The notes under the pieces are model-generated. The model made no database searches and had not been told where the DNA came from. It worked only from the letters and a program-made list of their open reading frames with translations. Shown here one piece after another: positions 27,165 to 37,687 of a stretch of DNA of 49,067 nt. The DNA is from Planctomycetota bacterium (GTDB taxonomy: Bacteria; Planctomycetota; Phycisphaerae; Phycisphaerales; UBA1924): assembly GCA_003696725.1 (NCBI GenBank), contig RFGI01000016.1:1-49067 (forward strand), given 5' to 3'. A program made the position numbers and the translations under genes. The first letter of the stretch is position 1. Every line of letters starts with the position of its first letter.

Positions 27165-27563
27165 ATGGCCATCAACGACCCCATCGCCGACATGCTCACC
27201 CGGATCCGCAACGCCCTGGGCAACCGGTCCAAGACGGTCCGATGCCTCAACAGCAAGGTCTGCCGCGGCGTCGCCGAGGTCCTGCGCGACGAGGGCTACA
27301 TCGCCGGGTTCGACGTCATCGACGACGGCCGGCAGGGCCTCATCCGCGTCAAGCTCAAGTACGGGCCGCGCGGCGAGGCGGTCCTCACCGAACTCCGCCG
27401 GGTGTCCAAACCCGGGCGGCGCGTCTACGCCAGGGTCGACGAGCTGACCCGCCCCAGGCAGGGGCTCGGCGTCTCGATCGTCTCCACCTCGCACGGCGTG
27501 ATGAGCGACCGCAAGGCCCGGTCCGAACGCGTCGGCGGCGAGGTCCTCGCGGAAGTCGCTTAG
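27165..27563 (+). CDS. rpsH: 30S ribosomal protein S8
   Basis: DPIADMLTRIRNAL...RVSKPGRRVYARVDELTRPRQGLGVSIVSTSHGVMSDRKAR. Confidence 0.97.
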   Translation: MAINDPIADMLTRIRNALGNRSKTVRCLNSKVCRGVAEVLRDEGYIAGFDVIDDGRQGLIRVKLKYGPRGEAVLTELRRVSKPGRRVYARVDELTRPRQGLGVSIVSTSHGVMSDRKARSERVGGEVLAEVA

Positions 27564-27602
27564 GCACCCTCCCGCCACACACGCACGGAGCAGCACGGCC
27601 CC

Positions 27603-28154
27603 ATGTCCCGCATCGGCAAACAACCCGTCGAGGTCCCGTCCAAGGTCAAGGTTACGATCGGTGACGGCGCGGTCACCGCCGAGTCCGGCGGCAAGACCCT
27701 CTCCGTCGCGGTCCGGCCGGAGATCGCGGTTCGCTGGGACGAGAGCGAGAAGCGTCTGCTCGTCGCGCCTGCGGCGGGCCTCGAGAACGACCGCCAGGCC
27801 CGGGCCCTGTGGGGCACGACGCGGGCCCTGATCCAGAACATGATCACCGGGCTGACGGCGGGGTACCAGAAGAAACTCGAGGTCAACGGCGTGGGGTGGA
27901 CGGCGGCCGTCGCCGGCCCGGAGCTCGAGCTCAAGGTCGGGTACGCCAACGCGATCCGCGTCCCGATCCCGCCGGGCCTGAGCGTCGCCGTGGAGCGGAA
28001 CATCATCACCGTCACGGGGGCGGACAAGCAGGCCGTGGGCGAGTTCGCCGCGACCGTCCGCGCCAAGCGCAAGCCCGAGCCGTACAAGGGCAAGGGCGTC
28101 AAGTACCTGGACGAGGTCATCCGCCGCAAGAGCGGCAAGAAGTTCGGCGCCTAA
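27603..28154 (+). CDS. rplF: 50S ribosomal protein L6
   Basis: [19 protein letters not shown]...[19 protein letters not shown]...[24 protein letters not shown]. Confidence 0.98.
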   Translation: MSRIGKQPVEVPSKVKVTIGDGAVTAESGGKTLSVAVRPEIAVRWDESEKRLLVAPAAGLENDRQARALWGTTRALIQNMITGLTAGYQKKLEVNGVGWTAAVAGPELELKVGYANAIRVPIPPGLSVAVERNIITVTGADKQAVGEFAATVRAKRKPEPYKGKGVKYLDEVIRRKSGKKFGA

Positions 28155-28185
28155 AACCGCCGTCAGCACACGCGGGACGATCACC

Positions 28186-28548
28186 ATGCACACCAGCAAG
28201 ACACGATGGCAGCGGCGCGAGCGTCGCCACCGGCGCGTGCGAGGCCGGGCCGTGGGCACGCCCGACCGGCCTCGGCTGTGCGTCTACCGCTCGCTCAAGC
28301 ACATCTACGCCCAGGTCATCGACGACCTGGCCGGTCGCACGCTGGCGTCGGCGTCGACGCGCGACAAGGACTTCGCCGGGGGCGCCACCGGCAACACCGA
28401 CGCCGCCGCCCGGGTGGGCGCGAGCCTCGCCGAGCGCGCCAAGGCCGCCGGTGTGTCCAAGGTCGTCTTCGACCGAGGCGGCTTCCGCTACCACGGGCGG
28501 GTCAAGGCCCTGGCCGAGGGCGCCCGCAAGGGCGGCCTGGAATTCTGA
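28186..28548 (+). CDS. rplR: 50S ribosomal protein L18
   Basis: [31 protein letters not shown]...[28 protein letters not shown]. Confidence 0.97.
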   Translation: MHTSKTRWQRRERRHRRVRGRAVGTPDRPRLCVYRSLKHIYAQVIDDLAGRTLASASTRDKDFAGGATGNTDAAARVGASLAERAKAAGVSKVVFDRGGFRYHGRVKALAEGARKGGLEF

Positions 28549-28598
28549 ACCGAACCCCGCGCGGGCCGGCGCCCGCCACGAACGACGAGCGTTGATCC

Positions 28599-29213
28599 AT
28601 GGCAGAGCTGCTGGACGAAAAAACAAACCTCGAGAGCACGACCGTCGGCGTGTTCCGCACCGCCGCGACCGTCAAGGGCGGTCGCCGGTTCTCGTTCTCC
28701 TCGCTGGTCGTGGCGGGCAACCGCCGGGGCGAGGTCGGGATCGGGTACGGCAAGGCCAACCAGGTCCCGCCGGCGATCGAGAAGGCCCAGAAAGAGGCCA
28801 AGAAGTCTCTCCGCCCGGTCATGCTCCAGGGCGGGACCATCCCGCACGAGGTGGTGGGGCGTTTCGCCGCGTCGCGGGTCAAGCTCGCGCCGGCGTCGCC
28901 GGGCACAGGCGTGATCGCCGGCGCGGCCGTCCGCGCCGTCCTGGAGATGGCCGGCGTGACCGACTGCCTGACGAAGTGCTACGGCTCGACGAACAAACAG
29001 AACGTCGTCAAGGCGACGCTCGACGCCCTCTCCAGGCTGCGCACCAAGGCGGAGATCGAGTCGCTCCGCGGCGTGGAGGTCGGGATGACGGAGGTCGACG
29101 AGCGGCTGGCGCGGGCCGACACACTCGCCCCCGCCGAGCGAGAGCCGGGCCAAGCCGACGCCGGGCCGGGCGCCGACGAATCCTCTGAACCCACGGGAGC
29201 GCCGCAGCCATGA
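28599..29213 (+). CDS. rpsE: 30S ribosomal protein S5 with acidic C-terminal tail
   Basis: VKGGRRFSFSSLVVAGNRRGEVGIGYGKANQVPPAIEKA...AGAAVRAVLEMAGVTDCLTKCYGSTN. Confidence 0.97.
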   Translation: MAELLDEKTNLESTTVGVFRTAATVKGGRRFSFSSLVVAGNRRGEVGIGYGKANQVPPAIEKAQKEAKKSLRPVMLQGGTIPHEVVGRFAASRVKLAPASPGTGVIAGAAVRAVLEMAGVTDCLTKCYGSTNKQNVVKATLDALSRLRTKAEIESLRGVEVGMTEVDERLARADTLAPAEREPGQADAGPGADESSEPTGAPQP

Positions 29214-29827
29214 TGATCCACGAGATCACCGCCCAGGTCGGGCGCCATCGTCAGCGCAAGCGCGTCGGTCGCGGCCGCGCCAGCGGGCACGGCAAGACCT
29301 CCGGCCGAGGGCACAAAGGGGCCCAGAGCCGATCGGGGAACTCCACACGCCCGCAGTTCGAGGGCGGCTCCCTGCCGTACTTCCGCCGGATCCCGGTCCG
29401 CGGGTTTTCGAACGTCAAGTTCCGCACGCGGTTCTGGACGGTCAACCTGGGAGACGTGCTGGCGCACCCGTCGTTCGCCAAGGGCGGCGCCGTCACCAAG
29501 GACGCCCTGATCGACGCGGGTCTGATCCGCGACCACAGCCGACCCCTGAAGATCCTGGGCGATCTCAAGAACCACGCGGGCCAGGAGATCGCCGAGGTCT
29601 CCGTCGCCCTGGAGGTCGCCGCCGAACGCGTCACGAAGTCGGCCCGGGCGAAGATCGAGGCCGCCGGCGGGTCCGTCACCGAGACAGGCACCAGGCGGGA
29701 TCGGGTGCGCGGGATCGACCGGGCCTCGGGCGATCCGACGCCCAAGAACCTGACCAAGAAGCTCAAGCGCTCCAAGCCGCGTGTCGCCGCCGACGCCGGC
29801 GGGAAGAAGAAGAAAAAGAAGAAGTGA
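29210..29827 (+). CDS. rplO: 50S ribosomal protein L15 with poly-Lys C-terminus
   Basis: RKRVGRGRASGHGKTSGRGHKGAQSRSG...FEGGSLPYFRRIPVRGFSN; ends GGKKKKKKK. Confidence 0.96.
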   Translation: MMIHEITAQVGRHRQRKRVGRGRASGHGKTSGRGHKGAQSRSGNSTRPQFEGGSLPYFRRIPVRGFSNVKFRTRFWTVNLGDVLAHPSFAKGGAVTKDALIDAGLIRDHSRPLKILGDLKNHAGQEIAEVSVALEVAAERVTKSARAKIEAAGGSVTETGTRRDRVRGIDRASGDPTPKNLTKKLKRSKPRVAADAGGKKKKKKK

Positions 29828-29882
29828 CCCCTCGGACCCACCGGGCACGACCTCATCCCGGGCAGCGCCGGACGGACAACGC

Positions 29883-31328
29883 ATGTTCCAGGCGATCCTG
29901 AACATCTTCAAGATTCCCGACCTGCGGAACAAGGTCCTGTTCACCGTGGGCATGCTCGCGGTGTACCGGATCGGGTTCTGGATCCCGGTCCCGGGCGTGA
30001 ACCAGGAGGCGCTGGCGCGCACCTTCGAGCAGGCCCAGACCGAGCAGACGGGCCTGGGCCAGATCGCCAGCTTCGTGTCGATCTTTTCGGGCGGGAGCCT
30101 GGGCCAGTCGACGATCTTCGGGCTGGGGATCATGCCGTACATCACCGCGGCGATCATCTTCCAGGTCTTCGGGTCGGTGTCCGAGCGGCTCAAGAAGCTC
30201 AAGGAGGAGGGCGCCGCCGGCCAGCAGAAGATCCAGGAGTACACGCGGTACCTGACGATCCTGATGTGCGTGATCCAGGCCGTCGGCTGGCTGGTGATGA
30301 TCAGCAAGCAGGGGCTGATCTTCTCCAACTGGGTGCAAAACCCGGTGTGGTGGGTGATGGCCGTGACGTCGATGACGGCCGGGTCCATCTTCCTGATGTG
30401 GCTGGGCGAGCAGATCGACCGCTACGGGATCGGCAACGGCGCGTCGCTCATCATCACCGCGGGCATCCTGGCGAGCATGCCCAACGCCATCCAGTGGGTG
30501 ATCCAGAACTCGCCCATCGGGCAGATCGGCCCCATCGCGGCGTTCTACGGGGTGGACGTGCAATCCGACCCGCAGATGTCCTGGCTGGGCGTGATCATGC
30601 TGGTCGCGTCGTTCCTGGTGGTCGTGGGGGGCGCGGTGCTGATCACCGTCGCCCAGCGGCGCATCCCCATCCAGCAGGCCAAGCACACCCGCGGGCGGAA
30701 GGTCTACGGCGGGCAGCGATCGTACCTGCCCCTGCGCGTGAACCACTCCGGCGTGATGCCGATCATCTTCGCCTCGTCGCTGATGGTGTTCCCGTCGGCG
30801 GGGTTCAGCTTCCTCGCCGAGCAGGCCGTCAGCGCCGACCTGGCGCCGTGGTGGCGGGCCACGACCCGGTTCCTGGCCGACAACTTCCAGATGGGGACGG
30901 CGTTCCCGTACATCCTGGTGTACGTGGGGATGATCTACTTCTTCAGTTACCTCTGGACCACGGTCCAGTTCAACCCCGAGGACATGGCCAAGCAGCTGCG
31001 CGATTCGGGCTCGTTCATCCCGGGGCTGCGGCCGGGGCCGCGCACCGCGGAGTACCTGGAGACGGTGCTGGAGCGGATCACCTACGTCGGCGCCGGGTTC
31101 CTGGCGGTGATCGCGGTGATCCCGACGCTGGTGGCCTCGGCGATGAAGGTGCCGTTCTTCGTGGCGGCGTTCCTCGGGGGGACGGGGCTGCTGATCGTGG
31201 TCTCGGTGGGGCTGGACTTCATCCAGAGGATCGAAGCCAACCTGCTCATGCGGAACTACGCCGGGTTCCTCGGCGGGTCGGACCAGGTCGGCGGGGGCGG
31301 GCCCCGCGTCCGGTCGCCCAGGGGGTAG
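29883..31328 (+). CDS. secY: Preprotein translocase subunit SecY
   Basis: [40 protein letters not shown]...[14 protein letters not shown]...[22 protein letters not shown]. Confidence 0.98.
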   Translation: MFQAILNIFKIPDLRNKVLFTVGMLAVYRIGFWIPVPGVNQEALARTFEQAQTEQTGLGQIASFVSIFSGGSLGQSTIFGLGIMPYITAAIIFQVFGSVSERLKKLKEEGAAGQQKIQEYTRYLTILMCVIQAVGWLVMISKQGLIFSNWVQNPVWWVMAVTSMTAGSIFLMWLGEQIDRYGIGNGASLIITAGILASMPNAIQWVIQNSPIGQIGPIAAFYGVDVQSDPQMSWLGVIMLVASFLVVVGGAVLITVAQRRIPIQQAKHTRGRKVYGGQRSYLPLRVNHSGVMPIIFASSLMVFPSAGFSFLAEQAVSADLAPWWRATTRFLADNFQMGTAFPYILVYVGMIYFFSYLWTTVQFNPEDMAKQLRDSGSFIPGLRPGPRTAEYLETVLERITYVGAGFLAVIAVIPTLVASAMKVPFFVAAFLGGTGLLIVVSVGLDFIQRIEANLLMRNYAGFLGGSDQVGGGGPRVRSPRG

Positions 31329-31342
31329 CGGGCCGGCCCGCT
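31327..31342. repeat. 16-bp perfect palindrome overlapping the secY stop codon
   Basis: AGCGGGCCGGCCCGCT equals its own reverse complement; it abuts the putative infA promoter. Confidence 0.7.
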
Positions 31343-31370
31343 GGCACAACCGCGGGGATCGGCCTACACT
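31341..31370 (+). promoter_or_regulatory. Putative promoter upstream of infA
   Basis: CTGGCA-N18-TACACT (31365-31370). Confidence 0.45.
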
Positions 31371-31456
31371 GGCCGATTCCGCGTGAGACAAGCACGGCGA
31401 ACGCCCCGGGCGGTCCGGCGGCGGCGCGACGAGAACGGAGGACGCCCGCGCAGGCG

Positions 31457-31675
31457 ATGCCCAAGCAGGACGACAAGCTGACGCTCGAGGCGGAGGTCGT
31501 CGAGGCCCTCCCCAACGCCACGTTCCGGGTCAAGCTCCCGAACGACCACCTCGTCCTCGCCTACGTCTCGGGCAAGATGCGCAAGCACTACATCCGCATC
31601 CTGCCCGGCGACCGCGTCACCGTGGAACTGAGCCCCTACGACCTAACCAAGGCCCGGATCACGTACCGCCACTGA
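31457..31675 (+). CDS. infA: Translation initiation factor IF-1
   Basis: [68 protein letters not shown] upstream. Confidence 0.97.
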   Translation: MPKQDDKLTLEAEVVEALPNATFRVKLPNDHLVLAYVSGKMRKHYIRILPGDRVTVELSPYDLTKARITYRH

Positions 31676-31698
31676 CCCCGCGCCCGGGAGCACGCGCC

Positions 31699-31815
31699 AT
31701 GAAGGTCCGATCGAGCGTCAAACGAATCTGCGCCCAGTGCAAGATCATCCGCCGTCACGGCAAGGTCCGTGTGATCTGCCCGGCCGATCCCAAGCACAAG
31801 CAGGTCCAGGGCTGA
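31699..31815 (+). CDS. rpmJ: 50S ribosomal protein L36 (zinc-ligand containing)
   Basis: [38 protein letters not shown] (38 aa). Not listed as its own ORF in the track. Confidence 0.97.
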   Translation: MKVRSSVKRICAQCKIIRRHGKVRVICPADPKHKQVQG

Positions 31816-31843
31816 GCCGCCCGCACCCGGAGAACGACCGACC

Positions 31844-32221
31844 ATGCCCCGAATCGCAGGCGTTGACATCCCCGACCGCAAGGCGATCCGCTACGCGCTG
31901 CGGTACATCCACGGGATCGGGCCGAGGTTCGCCGACCAGATCCTCGCCGAGACCGGGATCGATCCCACGACCAAGGCGCAGGATCTGACCGACCAGCAGG
32001 TGTCGCAGATCAACGGCGTGATCGACGCGACCTACATCGTCGAGGGCGCCCTCCGCCGGCAGGTCGCGCAGAACATCCAGCGGCTGCGCGACATCCGATG
32101 CTACCGCGGGGAGCGCCACCGCCGGGGGCTGCCCGTCCGCGGGCAGCGCACGCGCTGCAACGCCCGCACGCGCAAGGGCAAGAAGAAGACCGTCGCCGGG
32201 AAGAAGGGCGTCAAGGGCTGA
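31844..32221 (+). CDS. rpsM: 30S ribosomal protein S13
   Basis: [34 protein letters not shown]...[21 protein letters not shown]. Confidence 0.98.
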   Translation: MPRIAGVDIPDRKAIRYALRYIHGIGPRFADQILAETGIDPTTKAQDLTDQQVSQINGVIDATYIVEGALRRQVAQNIQRLRDIRCYRGERHRRGLPVRGQRTRCNARTRKGKKKTVAGKKGVKG

Positions 32222-32267
32222 GTGATGACGCCGCCGACCGGGCGGCATGGACGGGACCACACGCGGA

Positions 32268-32645
32268 ATGGCGAAGAAGCAGAAAAAAGTCAGACGGAAC
32301 GTTGTCAAGGGGGTCGCCCACGTCAAGGCGACCTTCAACAACACCATCGTCACCATCACGGACCCCAGCGGCGACGCCCTGTGCGCCGACAGCGCGGGCA
32401 CGATGGGGTTCAAGGGCGCCCGCAAGGCCACACCCTTCGCCGCCACCCGCGCCGGGGAGAGCGCGGGGTCGAAGGCTCGCAAGATGGGCATGGTGGAGAT
32501 CGAGGTGCGGATCACCGGCGCCGGCCCGGGGCGAGAGGCCGCCGTCAACGGGCTGGCCTCGACCGGGCTGAAGGTCACCGCGTTAGAGGATCACACGCCG
32601 GTCCCGCACAACGGGTGCCGGCCGAGGAAGCGCCGCCGCGTCTGA
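32268..32645 (+). CDS. rpsK: 30S ribosomal protein S11
   Basis: [36 protein letters not shown]...[20 protein letters not shown]...[13 protein letters not shown]. Confidence 0.98.
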   Translation: MAKKQKKVRRNVVKGVAHVKATFNNTIVTITDPSGDALCADSAGTMGFKGARKATPFAATRAGESAGSKARKMGMVEIEVRITGAGPGREAAVNGLASTGLKVTALEDHTPVPHNGCRPRKRRRV

Positions 32646-32800
32646 TCCGACCGGATCGGGCCGGCGCCGACGAGACAGACCACCGCCCGGGACAGAAGGC
32701 GACCCGTGGGGCCGGCCCGCGCCCCGCACACCCGCCGCGATCCCGGGCGCCCGTTCAGCGATCACTGGACACCGCGGGCCACGTTGGAGCGACCGACACC

Positions 32801-33799
32801 ATGCGCATCAAATGGAGAGGGCTGGAGCTTCCGAGCTCGATCACCGTGGACCCGCGGTCGGCGGCGCCGGACTACGCCAAGTTCAGCATCGAGCCGTTCG
32901 AGCGCGGCTTCGGGACGACGATCGGCAACAGCCTGAGGCGGGTGCTGCTGTCGAGCCTGGAGGGCGCCGCCGTCACCAGCGTCAAGATCGCCGGCGCCGA
33001 GCACGAGTTCTCCTCGCTGCCCGGCGTGGTCGAGGACGTCACGGACATCATCCTCAACGTCAAGAACCTCATCGTCAACGTCGAGAGCGAGGAGCCCAAG
33101 ACCCTCCGGCTGGCGGCGACCGGCCCGGGTGAGGTCACCGCGGACCTGATCGAGGCCGACACCGCCGTCACCGTCGTCAACAAGGACCTGGTCATCGCCA
33201 CGCTCTCGGGTGAAGTGGACTTCGACATGGAGCTGCGTGTGGAGCGCGGCCGGGGGTACGTCCCGGCCAGCGAGCAGTACGCGGACGCCGACGAGCAGGA
33301 GATCGGGCGGATCCCCGTCGACGCGATCTACTCCCCGGTGCAGCGTGTGCGGTACAAGGTCGAGGAGACGCGCGTGGGCCAGCGGGTCAACTACGACCGG
33401 CTGGTGATGGAGATCTGGACCGACGGGACGATCACGCCGGAGATGGCCCTGGTCGAGGCGGCCAAGATCCTCCGCAAGCACCTCAACCCGTTCGTGCAGT
33501 TCGCCGAGCTGGGCGAGGCCCGGGTCTCGCAGGAGGCGGCCGCCGCCGCCAGCGTGGACGACGCCCTGGTCCGCAAACTGCAATCGCCGATCACGGACCT
33601 GGAGTTGTCGGTGCGGGCGAGCAACTGCCTGGAGTCGTCGCAGATCCTGACCGTCGCGGACCTGGTGTCGCGCGACGAGGCGGAGCTCCTCAAGGTTCGG
33701 TCGTTCGGCAAGACCTCGCTGCGCGAAGTGAAACGCAAGCTCGCGGAGTGGGACCTGTCGCTGGGGATGGAGCTGCCCGAGGGCGTTCGGACGGGCTGA
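32801..33799 (+). CDS. rpoA: DNA-directed RNA polymerase subunit alpha
   Basis: [36 protein letters not shown]...[11 protein letters not shown]...[27 protein letters not shown]. Confidence 0.98.
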   Translation: MRIKWRGLELPSSITVDPRSAAPDYAKFSIEPFERGFGTTIGNSLRRVLLSSLEGAAVTSVKIAGAEHEFSSLPGVVEDVTDIILNVKNLIVNVESEEPKTLRLAATGPGEVTADLIEADTAVTVVNKDLVIATLSGEVDFDMELRVERGRGYVPASEQYADADEQEIGRIPVDAIYSPVQRVRYKVEETRVGQRVNYDRLVMEIWTDGTITPEMALVEAAKILRKHLNPFVQFAELGEARVSQEAAAAASVDDALVRKLQSPITDLELSVRASNCLESSQILTVADLVSRDEAELLKVRSFGKTSLREVKRKLAEWDLSLGMELPEGVRTG

Positions 33800-33844
33800 C
33801 GTGACGGGCCGCCCGCGGGCGGCGCCAACAAAGGACGGTGGACC

Positions 33845-34423
33845 ATGCGGCATCGCAAGGCCGGCTACAAACTGGGGCGCACGACCGCGCACCGCACCTC
33901 GACGCTGCGCAACCTCGCGGCGGGGCTCTTCGAGCACGGGCAGATCACCACCACGATCCCCCGCGCCAAGGCCGTCCAGCCATTCGCCGAGCGGCTGATC
34001 ACGCTCGCCAAGCGCGGGGACCTGCACGCCCGGCGGCTGGCGGCGGCCAGGCTCAACGACCGCATCATGGCCTCCGACGAGGACGCCCTGGAGCGCAACC
34101 GCTACGGCGAGATCCGGAAAGGTCCCAAGCTCATCAAGCACCTCTTCGAAGAGATCGGCCCGCGCTTCAAGGACCGCCCCGGGGGCTACACCCGCATCGT
34201 CAAACTCGACAAGCGCCGGCTCGGCGACGGCGGGGCGCTGTGCGTCCTGCAGCTGGTGGGCGACGAGGAGGGCCCCGAGATCGGCGGGCGCGTGAGCGTC
34301 CGGCGGCGGATCGCCGACGGCCGGACCGAGTTCGCCGCCAAGCTCCGCAAGGCGGGCAAGGCCGCGAGCACCGCCCCGCCCGAGGCCGCCGCCGAACCTT
34401 CGGACGACGCCGCCGCCGGCTGA
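33845..34423 (+). CDS. rplQ: 50S ribosomal protein L17 with C-terminal extension
   Basis: MRHRKAGYKLGRTTAHRTSTLRNLAAGLFEHGQITTTIPRAKAVQPFAERLITLAKRG. Confidence 0.98.
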   Translation: MRHRKAGYKLGRTTAHRTSTLRNLAAGLFEHGQITTTIPRAKAVQPFAERLITLAKRGDLHARRLAAARLNDRIMASDEDALERNRYGEIRKGPKLIKHLFEEIGPRFKDRPGGYTRIVKLDKRRLGDGGALCVLQLVGDEEGPEIGGRVSVRRRIADGRTEFAAKLRKAGKAASTAPPEAAAEPSDDAAAG

Positions 34424-34439
34424 GCCGCGACGCCGCCGG

Positions 34440-34445
34440 TACACT
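34440..34445 (+). promoter_or_regulatory. TACACT -10-like box 8 nt before the pheS ATG
   Basis: TACACT-cccggccc-ATG; the same spacing recurs before the FAH gene at 47602. Confidence 0.45.
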
Positions 34446-34453
34446 CCCGGCCC

Positions 34454-35470
34454 ATGCTCGATCGGATCGATGATCTCGAGCGCGAGGCGCTGGCGTCACT
34501 CGCGGATGTCGACAGCGCCGAGGCCCTCGAACGTTGGCGCATCGCGCACCTGGGGGCCAAGGGCGCTCTCAAGCGGGTCGCTGCCGGCCTGAAGGAGGTC
34601 CCGCGCGAGGAGAAGCCCGCGGTCGGGAAGCGCCTCAACGAGGTCAAGGCGGCGCTGGAATCGGCGTTCGAGGCGAAGAAGGCCGGGCTCGGCGCCTCCA
34701 CCCCGTCGCGCGCGGGGGGCGCGCACCTGGACATGACCGAGCCGGGGCTGGCGCCCGCCGTCGGCCGCCGCCACGTCCTGTCGCGCGTCCGGGAGGAGCT
34801 GGTCGACGTCTTCGGCCGGATGGGCTTCGAGGTCGCCGAGGGCCCGGAGCTCGAGGACGAGGAGCACAACTTCGTCAAGCTCAACATGCCCCCCGACCAC
34901 CCGGGCCGGGACCCGATCGACAACTTCTACATCGAGGGGGAGGCCCACGACGCGGCAGCGCGGATGCTCCGCAGCCAGACCAGCACCGTCCAGATCCGCG
35001 TGATGGAGACGCGCCGGCCCCCGCTGAAGATCATCTCGCCCGGGCGGGTCTACCGGCCGGACACCGTCGACGCCACACACTCGTTCATGTTCCACCAGCT
35101 GGAAGGCCTCTACGTCGACCGCGACGTGTCGATGGTGGACCTGTCGACGACGCTGTTCCAGTTCGCGCGAGCGTACTTCGGCGCCGACGCGGAGGTGCGG
35201 CTGACGCCGTCGTACTTCCCGTTCACCGAGCCCAGCGCGGAGTTCTATATGAAGATCCGTCTGCGGCCAGACGAGCCGGCGCAGTGGATCGAGCTGGGCG
35301 GCTGCGGGATGGTGGACCCGGCGGTGTTCGAGGCCGTCGGGTACGACCCGGAAGAGTGGACGGGCTTCGCGTTCGGCTTCGGGATCGAGCGGATCGCGAT
35401 GGGCAAGCACGGCGTGCCGGACATCCGGATGCTCTTCGAGAACGACCTGCGTGTGCTCGAGCAACTCTGA
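34454..35470 (+). CDS. pheS: Phenylalanine-tRNA ligase alpha subunit
   Basis: GFEVAEGPELEDEEHNFVKLNMPPDHPGRDPIDNFYI...SPGRVYRPDTVDATHSFMFHQLEGL...GFAFGFGIERIAMGKHGVPDIRML. Confidence 0.97.
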   Translation: MLDRIDDLEREALASLADVDSAEALERWRIAHLGAKGALKRVAAGLKEVPREEKPAVGKRLNEVKAALESAFEAKKAGLGASTPSRAGGAHLDMTEPGLAPAVGRRHVLSRVREELVDVFGRMGFEVAEGPELEDEEHNFVKLNMPPDHPGRDPIDNFYIEGEAHDAAARMLRSQTSTVQIRVMETRRPPLKIISPGRVYRPDTVDATHSFMFHQLEGLYVDRDVSMVDLSTTLFQFARAYFGADAEVRLTPSYFPFTEPSAEFYMKIRLRPDEPAQWIELGGCGMVDPAVFEAVGYDPEEWTGFAFGFGIERIAMGKHGVPDIRMLFENDLRVLEQL

Positions 35471-35533
35471 CCGGGCGTCATCGGAACCGGTGCGCCCGCC
35501 GGTGAAACCTCGGGCCTGCGGATGGGAGGCGGC

Positions 35534-36202
35534 ATGAACGACGAGAGCAACCCCTACGACGCCGGCGAGGCCGATCGCACCCAGGGAAGCGACACGGGCG
35601 ACGTGTTCATCGCGCCGCCGACCGAGCCGGGCGAGATCGATGATTTCAAGGAGCCGCCCCGCTGGCCCAGCGTCGTCGGCGTGATCGGCATCGTGTGGGG
35701 CGCCCTGGGCCTGGTGTGCGGGGGGCTGGGGTCGGCGTGGATGATGATCGGCCCTCGATTCATGCAGAGCGGCGCCGGCCAGATGCAGGGGGGCATGCCG
35801 CCGGTGATGACGACGTTTCAACCCGGCCAGTTCGTGCTGACCATCGTGGGCACGGTCTGGAGCCTTTACCTGATCGTGTGCGGCGCCGTGTGCGCCAGCC
35901 GCAAGCCGATCGCCCGCCCGATGACGCTCCTGTGGGCGGTGGTGGCGATCGCGCTCACCGCGGTCAGCATGAAGATGCAATTGGATCTCCAGGCGGAGAT
36001 CGCCCAATGGGTCAAGGACAACCCCACGGCCGACTTTTCCAAGACTCAGCAAGGCCCCGGCGCGGCGATCGGCCGCATGGCCGGGCTGGCGTTCGGCTTG
36101 ATCTTCGGGCTGGCGTGGCCTGTTTTCTGCCTGGTCTGGTTCGGCGTCGTCAAGACCAAGCCCGAGCAGATGACCGGCGACGCCGACGTGCCCGCGGCGT
36201 GA
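35534..36202 (+). CDS. Membrane protein of unknown function
   Basis: N-terminal polar segment then about four hydrophobic helices (VVGVIGIVWGALGLVCGGLG; FVLTIVGTVWSLYLIVCGAVCA; MTLLWAVVAIALTAV; LAFGLIFGLAWPVFCLVWFGVV). Confidence 0.7.
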   Translation: MNDESNPYDAGEADRTQGSDTGDVFIAPPTEPGEIDDFKEPPRWPSVVGVIGIVWGALGLVCGGLGSAWMMIGPRFMQSGAGQMQGGMPPVMTTFQPGQFVLTIVGTVWSLYLIVCGAVCASRKPIARPMTLLWAVVAIALTAVSMKMQLDLQAEIAQWVKDNPTADFSKTQQGPGAAIGRMAGLAFGLIFGLAWPVFCLVWFGVVKTKPEQMTGDADVPAA

Positions 36203-36213
36203 GCCCGGCCCGC

Positions 36214-37584
36214 TCAGCCGACCTCGCGCTTCTGGAACAGGATCACGGCCAGCGCCACCAGCCCCGCGACCTGAACGGCGGAGTACAACGCCACCAGCCC
36301 GACATACCGCGCCGGGATCGAATGCGCCTGGGTGACGGCGTCGACGAGCCAGAAGAACTGAAGGTTCGGCACGACCGACCACGCCGCCCGGGCGGGCCAG
36401 TTCACCCGTGTCTCGGTCGCGAAGAGGAACTGCCCCGCGGCGGGCGGGCGCTCGGCGCGCACGCCCCCGGCGTTGAGGATGCGCAGGCGGTGGATGTCCT
36501 CCTCGACGGGCTCGACCTGCCGGACGATGACGTTGGGCGAGGGCCTGGGCCGGGCCCAGGTCGCGGGGTCGTCGAGGTCTCCCTCGAAGGACGCCTGCGT
36601 CGGCGGGATGAGGGCCAGCCCGTCTGGCGTCGGGCCGTAGTACAACCGGTCGCCAGGGGAGAGGAGGATCGCTGTGGGCCCGTCGAGCGTCAGCCGCCAG
36701 GTGTCGCCGGGGTCGCGGAAGTCGCCGTCGCGGTCGGTGACGGGCTCGGCCTCGGTGATGGTGGCGATCGGCTGGTTCTGATAGGCGTGTCGGCCGAAGA
36801 AGTAGTTGGAGAGCAGGCCGAGCAGAAAGACGCCGGCGCACAGGGTGATGGTCATGACCTGGCCCAGCCGGGTCGAGGCGGCCAGCGCGATCGCCGCGAG
36901 GACCGGGGCGGCCAGGAGCAGCGCCGAGGCGGCCAGGGTAACCTGCGGCTTGAACGATTCTGTGATGGGGATGATCTGGCCGGCGGCGTTGCGGTCCAGG
37001 GCCAGGGCCAGGACCAGCCCGGCCGTCAGCGCGGGCGTGAGGATGTACACGGCGGTTGAGGAGAACACCCAGCCGTAGAAGTAGTTGCCCCAGGCGGCGA
37101 CGCCGATCGCCAGGGCCATGGACGCGCCGATGGCGCCGATCACGACCGGGTCGAAGGTGTCGGTCGCCCGCATCATCACGCCGTGACGGATGGCCAGGAG
37201 CAGGAACAGGATCTGGAGATAGGTCGCCAGGACCACGGCGCCGGCCGTGCCCAGGTATTTGCCGATCACGAAGACGGGCCGGCCCACCGGCTTGCTGATG
37301 ACCGTCAGGGCGGTCTTGCGGTCGATCTCCCGGCTCAAGACAGCGGTGCTGGTCAGGGCGGCGAGGATCGTCGCGAGGACGAAAACAGTCGCTAAGCCCA
37401 TATCCAGAAGGAGTTTATCGTCCTTAGACACCTCCGAGGAGTCGCTGTAGCCCATGCTGTACGCGCTGAGCAGGAGGTTGAAGGATTGAAGGAGGAGCCC
37501 GGCGAGGATGAGGATGAAGTAGATGGGCTGGCGCAGGCTCTCGACGAAGGTGTTGCGCGCGATGGCGAGGGCTTGGGTGAGCAT
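36214..37584 (-). CDS. ABC-2 type transporter permease-like membrane protein
   Basis: MLTQALAIARNTFVESLRQPIYFILILAGLLL; LSREIDRKTALTVISKPVGRPVFVIGKYLGT; multiple TM helices. Confidence 0.82.
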   Translation of the reverse strand: MLTQALAIARNTFVESLRQPIYFILILAGLLLQSFNLLLSAYSMGYSDSSEVSKDDKLLLDMGLATVFVLATILAALTSTAVLSREIDRKTALTVISKPVGRPVFVIGKYLGTAGAVVLATYLQILFLLLAIRHGVMMRATDTFDPVVIGAIGASMALAIGVAAWGNYFYGWVFSSTAVYILTPALTAGLVLALALDRNAAGQIIPITESFKPQVTLAASALLLAAPVLAAIALAASTRLGQVMTITLCAGVFLLGLLSNYFFGRHAYQNQPIATITEAEPVTDRDGDFRDPGDTWRLTLDGPTAILLSPGDRLYYGPTPDGLALIPPTQASFEGDLDDPATWARPRPSPNVIVRQVEPVEEDIHRLRILNAGGVRAERPPAAGQFLFATETRVNWPARAAWSVVPNLQFFWLVDAVTQAHSIPARYVGLVALYSAVQVAGLVALAVILFQKREVG

Positions 37585-37658
37585 GGCGAGCGGGGATGGC
37601 CGGGCGCCGGGCCGCGACGGATCGGCCGGGATGGGCCGACGGGGCGGGATCGGGTGAA

Positions 37659-37687
37659 CATATAGGCGTCGGTCGTGCGTACATCAA
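37659..37687 (-). promoter_or_regulatory. Sigma70-like promoter for the minus-strand ABC permease
   Basis: Minus strand TTGATG-N17-TATATG. Confidence 0.65.

Noticed and set aside
29800-29826. A-rich tract GAAGAAGAAGAAAAAGAAGAAG at the end of rplO as a slippage site
   Set aside because: It encodes the C-terminal poly-Lys tail of L15 directly before the stop; slippage is possible but there is no evidence of an alternative conserved frame.
22895-33000. Many long antisense ORFs across the ribosomal protein cluster (e.g. 22990..24654, 26943..28259, 29853..31391)
   Set aside because: All are antisense to unambiguous r-protein/secY genes and have no recognisable domain; their length follows from GC codon bias.
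34496-36841. Very long minus-strand ORF (781 aa) antisense to pheS and the membrane protein gene
   Set aside because: Shadow ORF in high-GC DNA: low-complexity Arg/Gly/Asp/His/Leu-rich translation overlapping confidently identified plus-strand genes and the true minus-strand permease.
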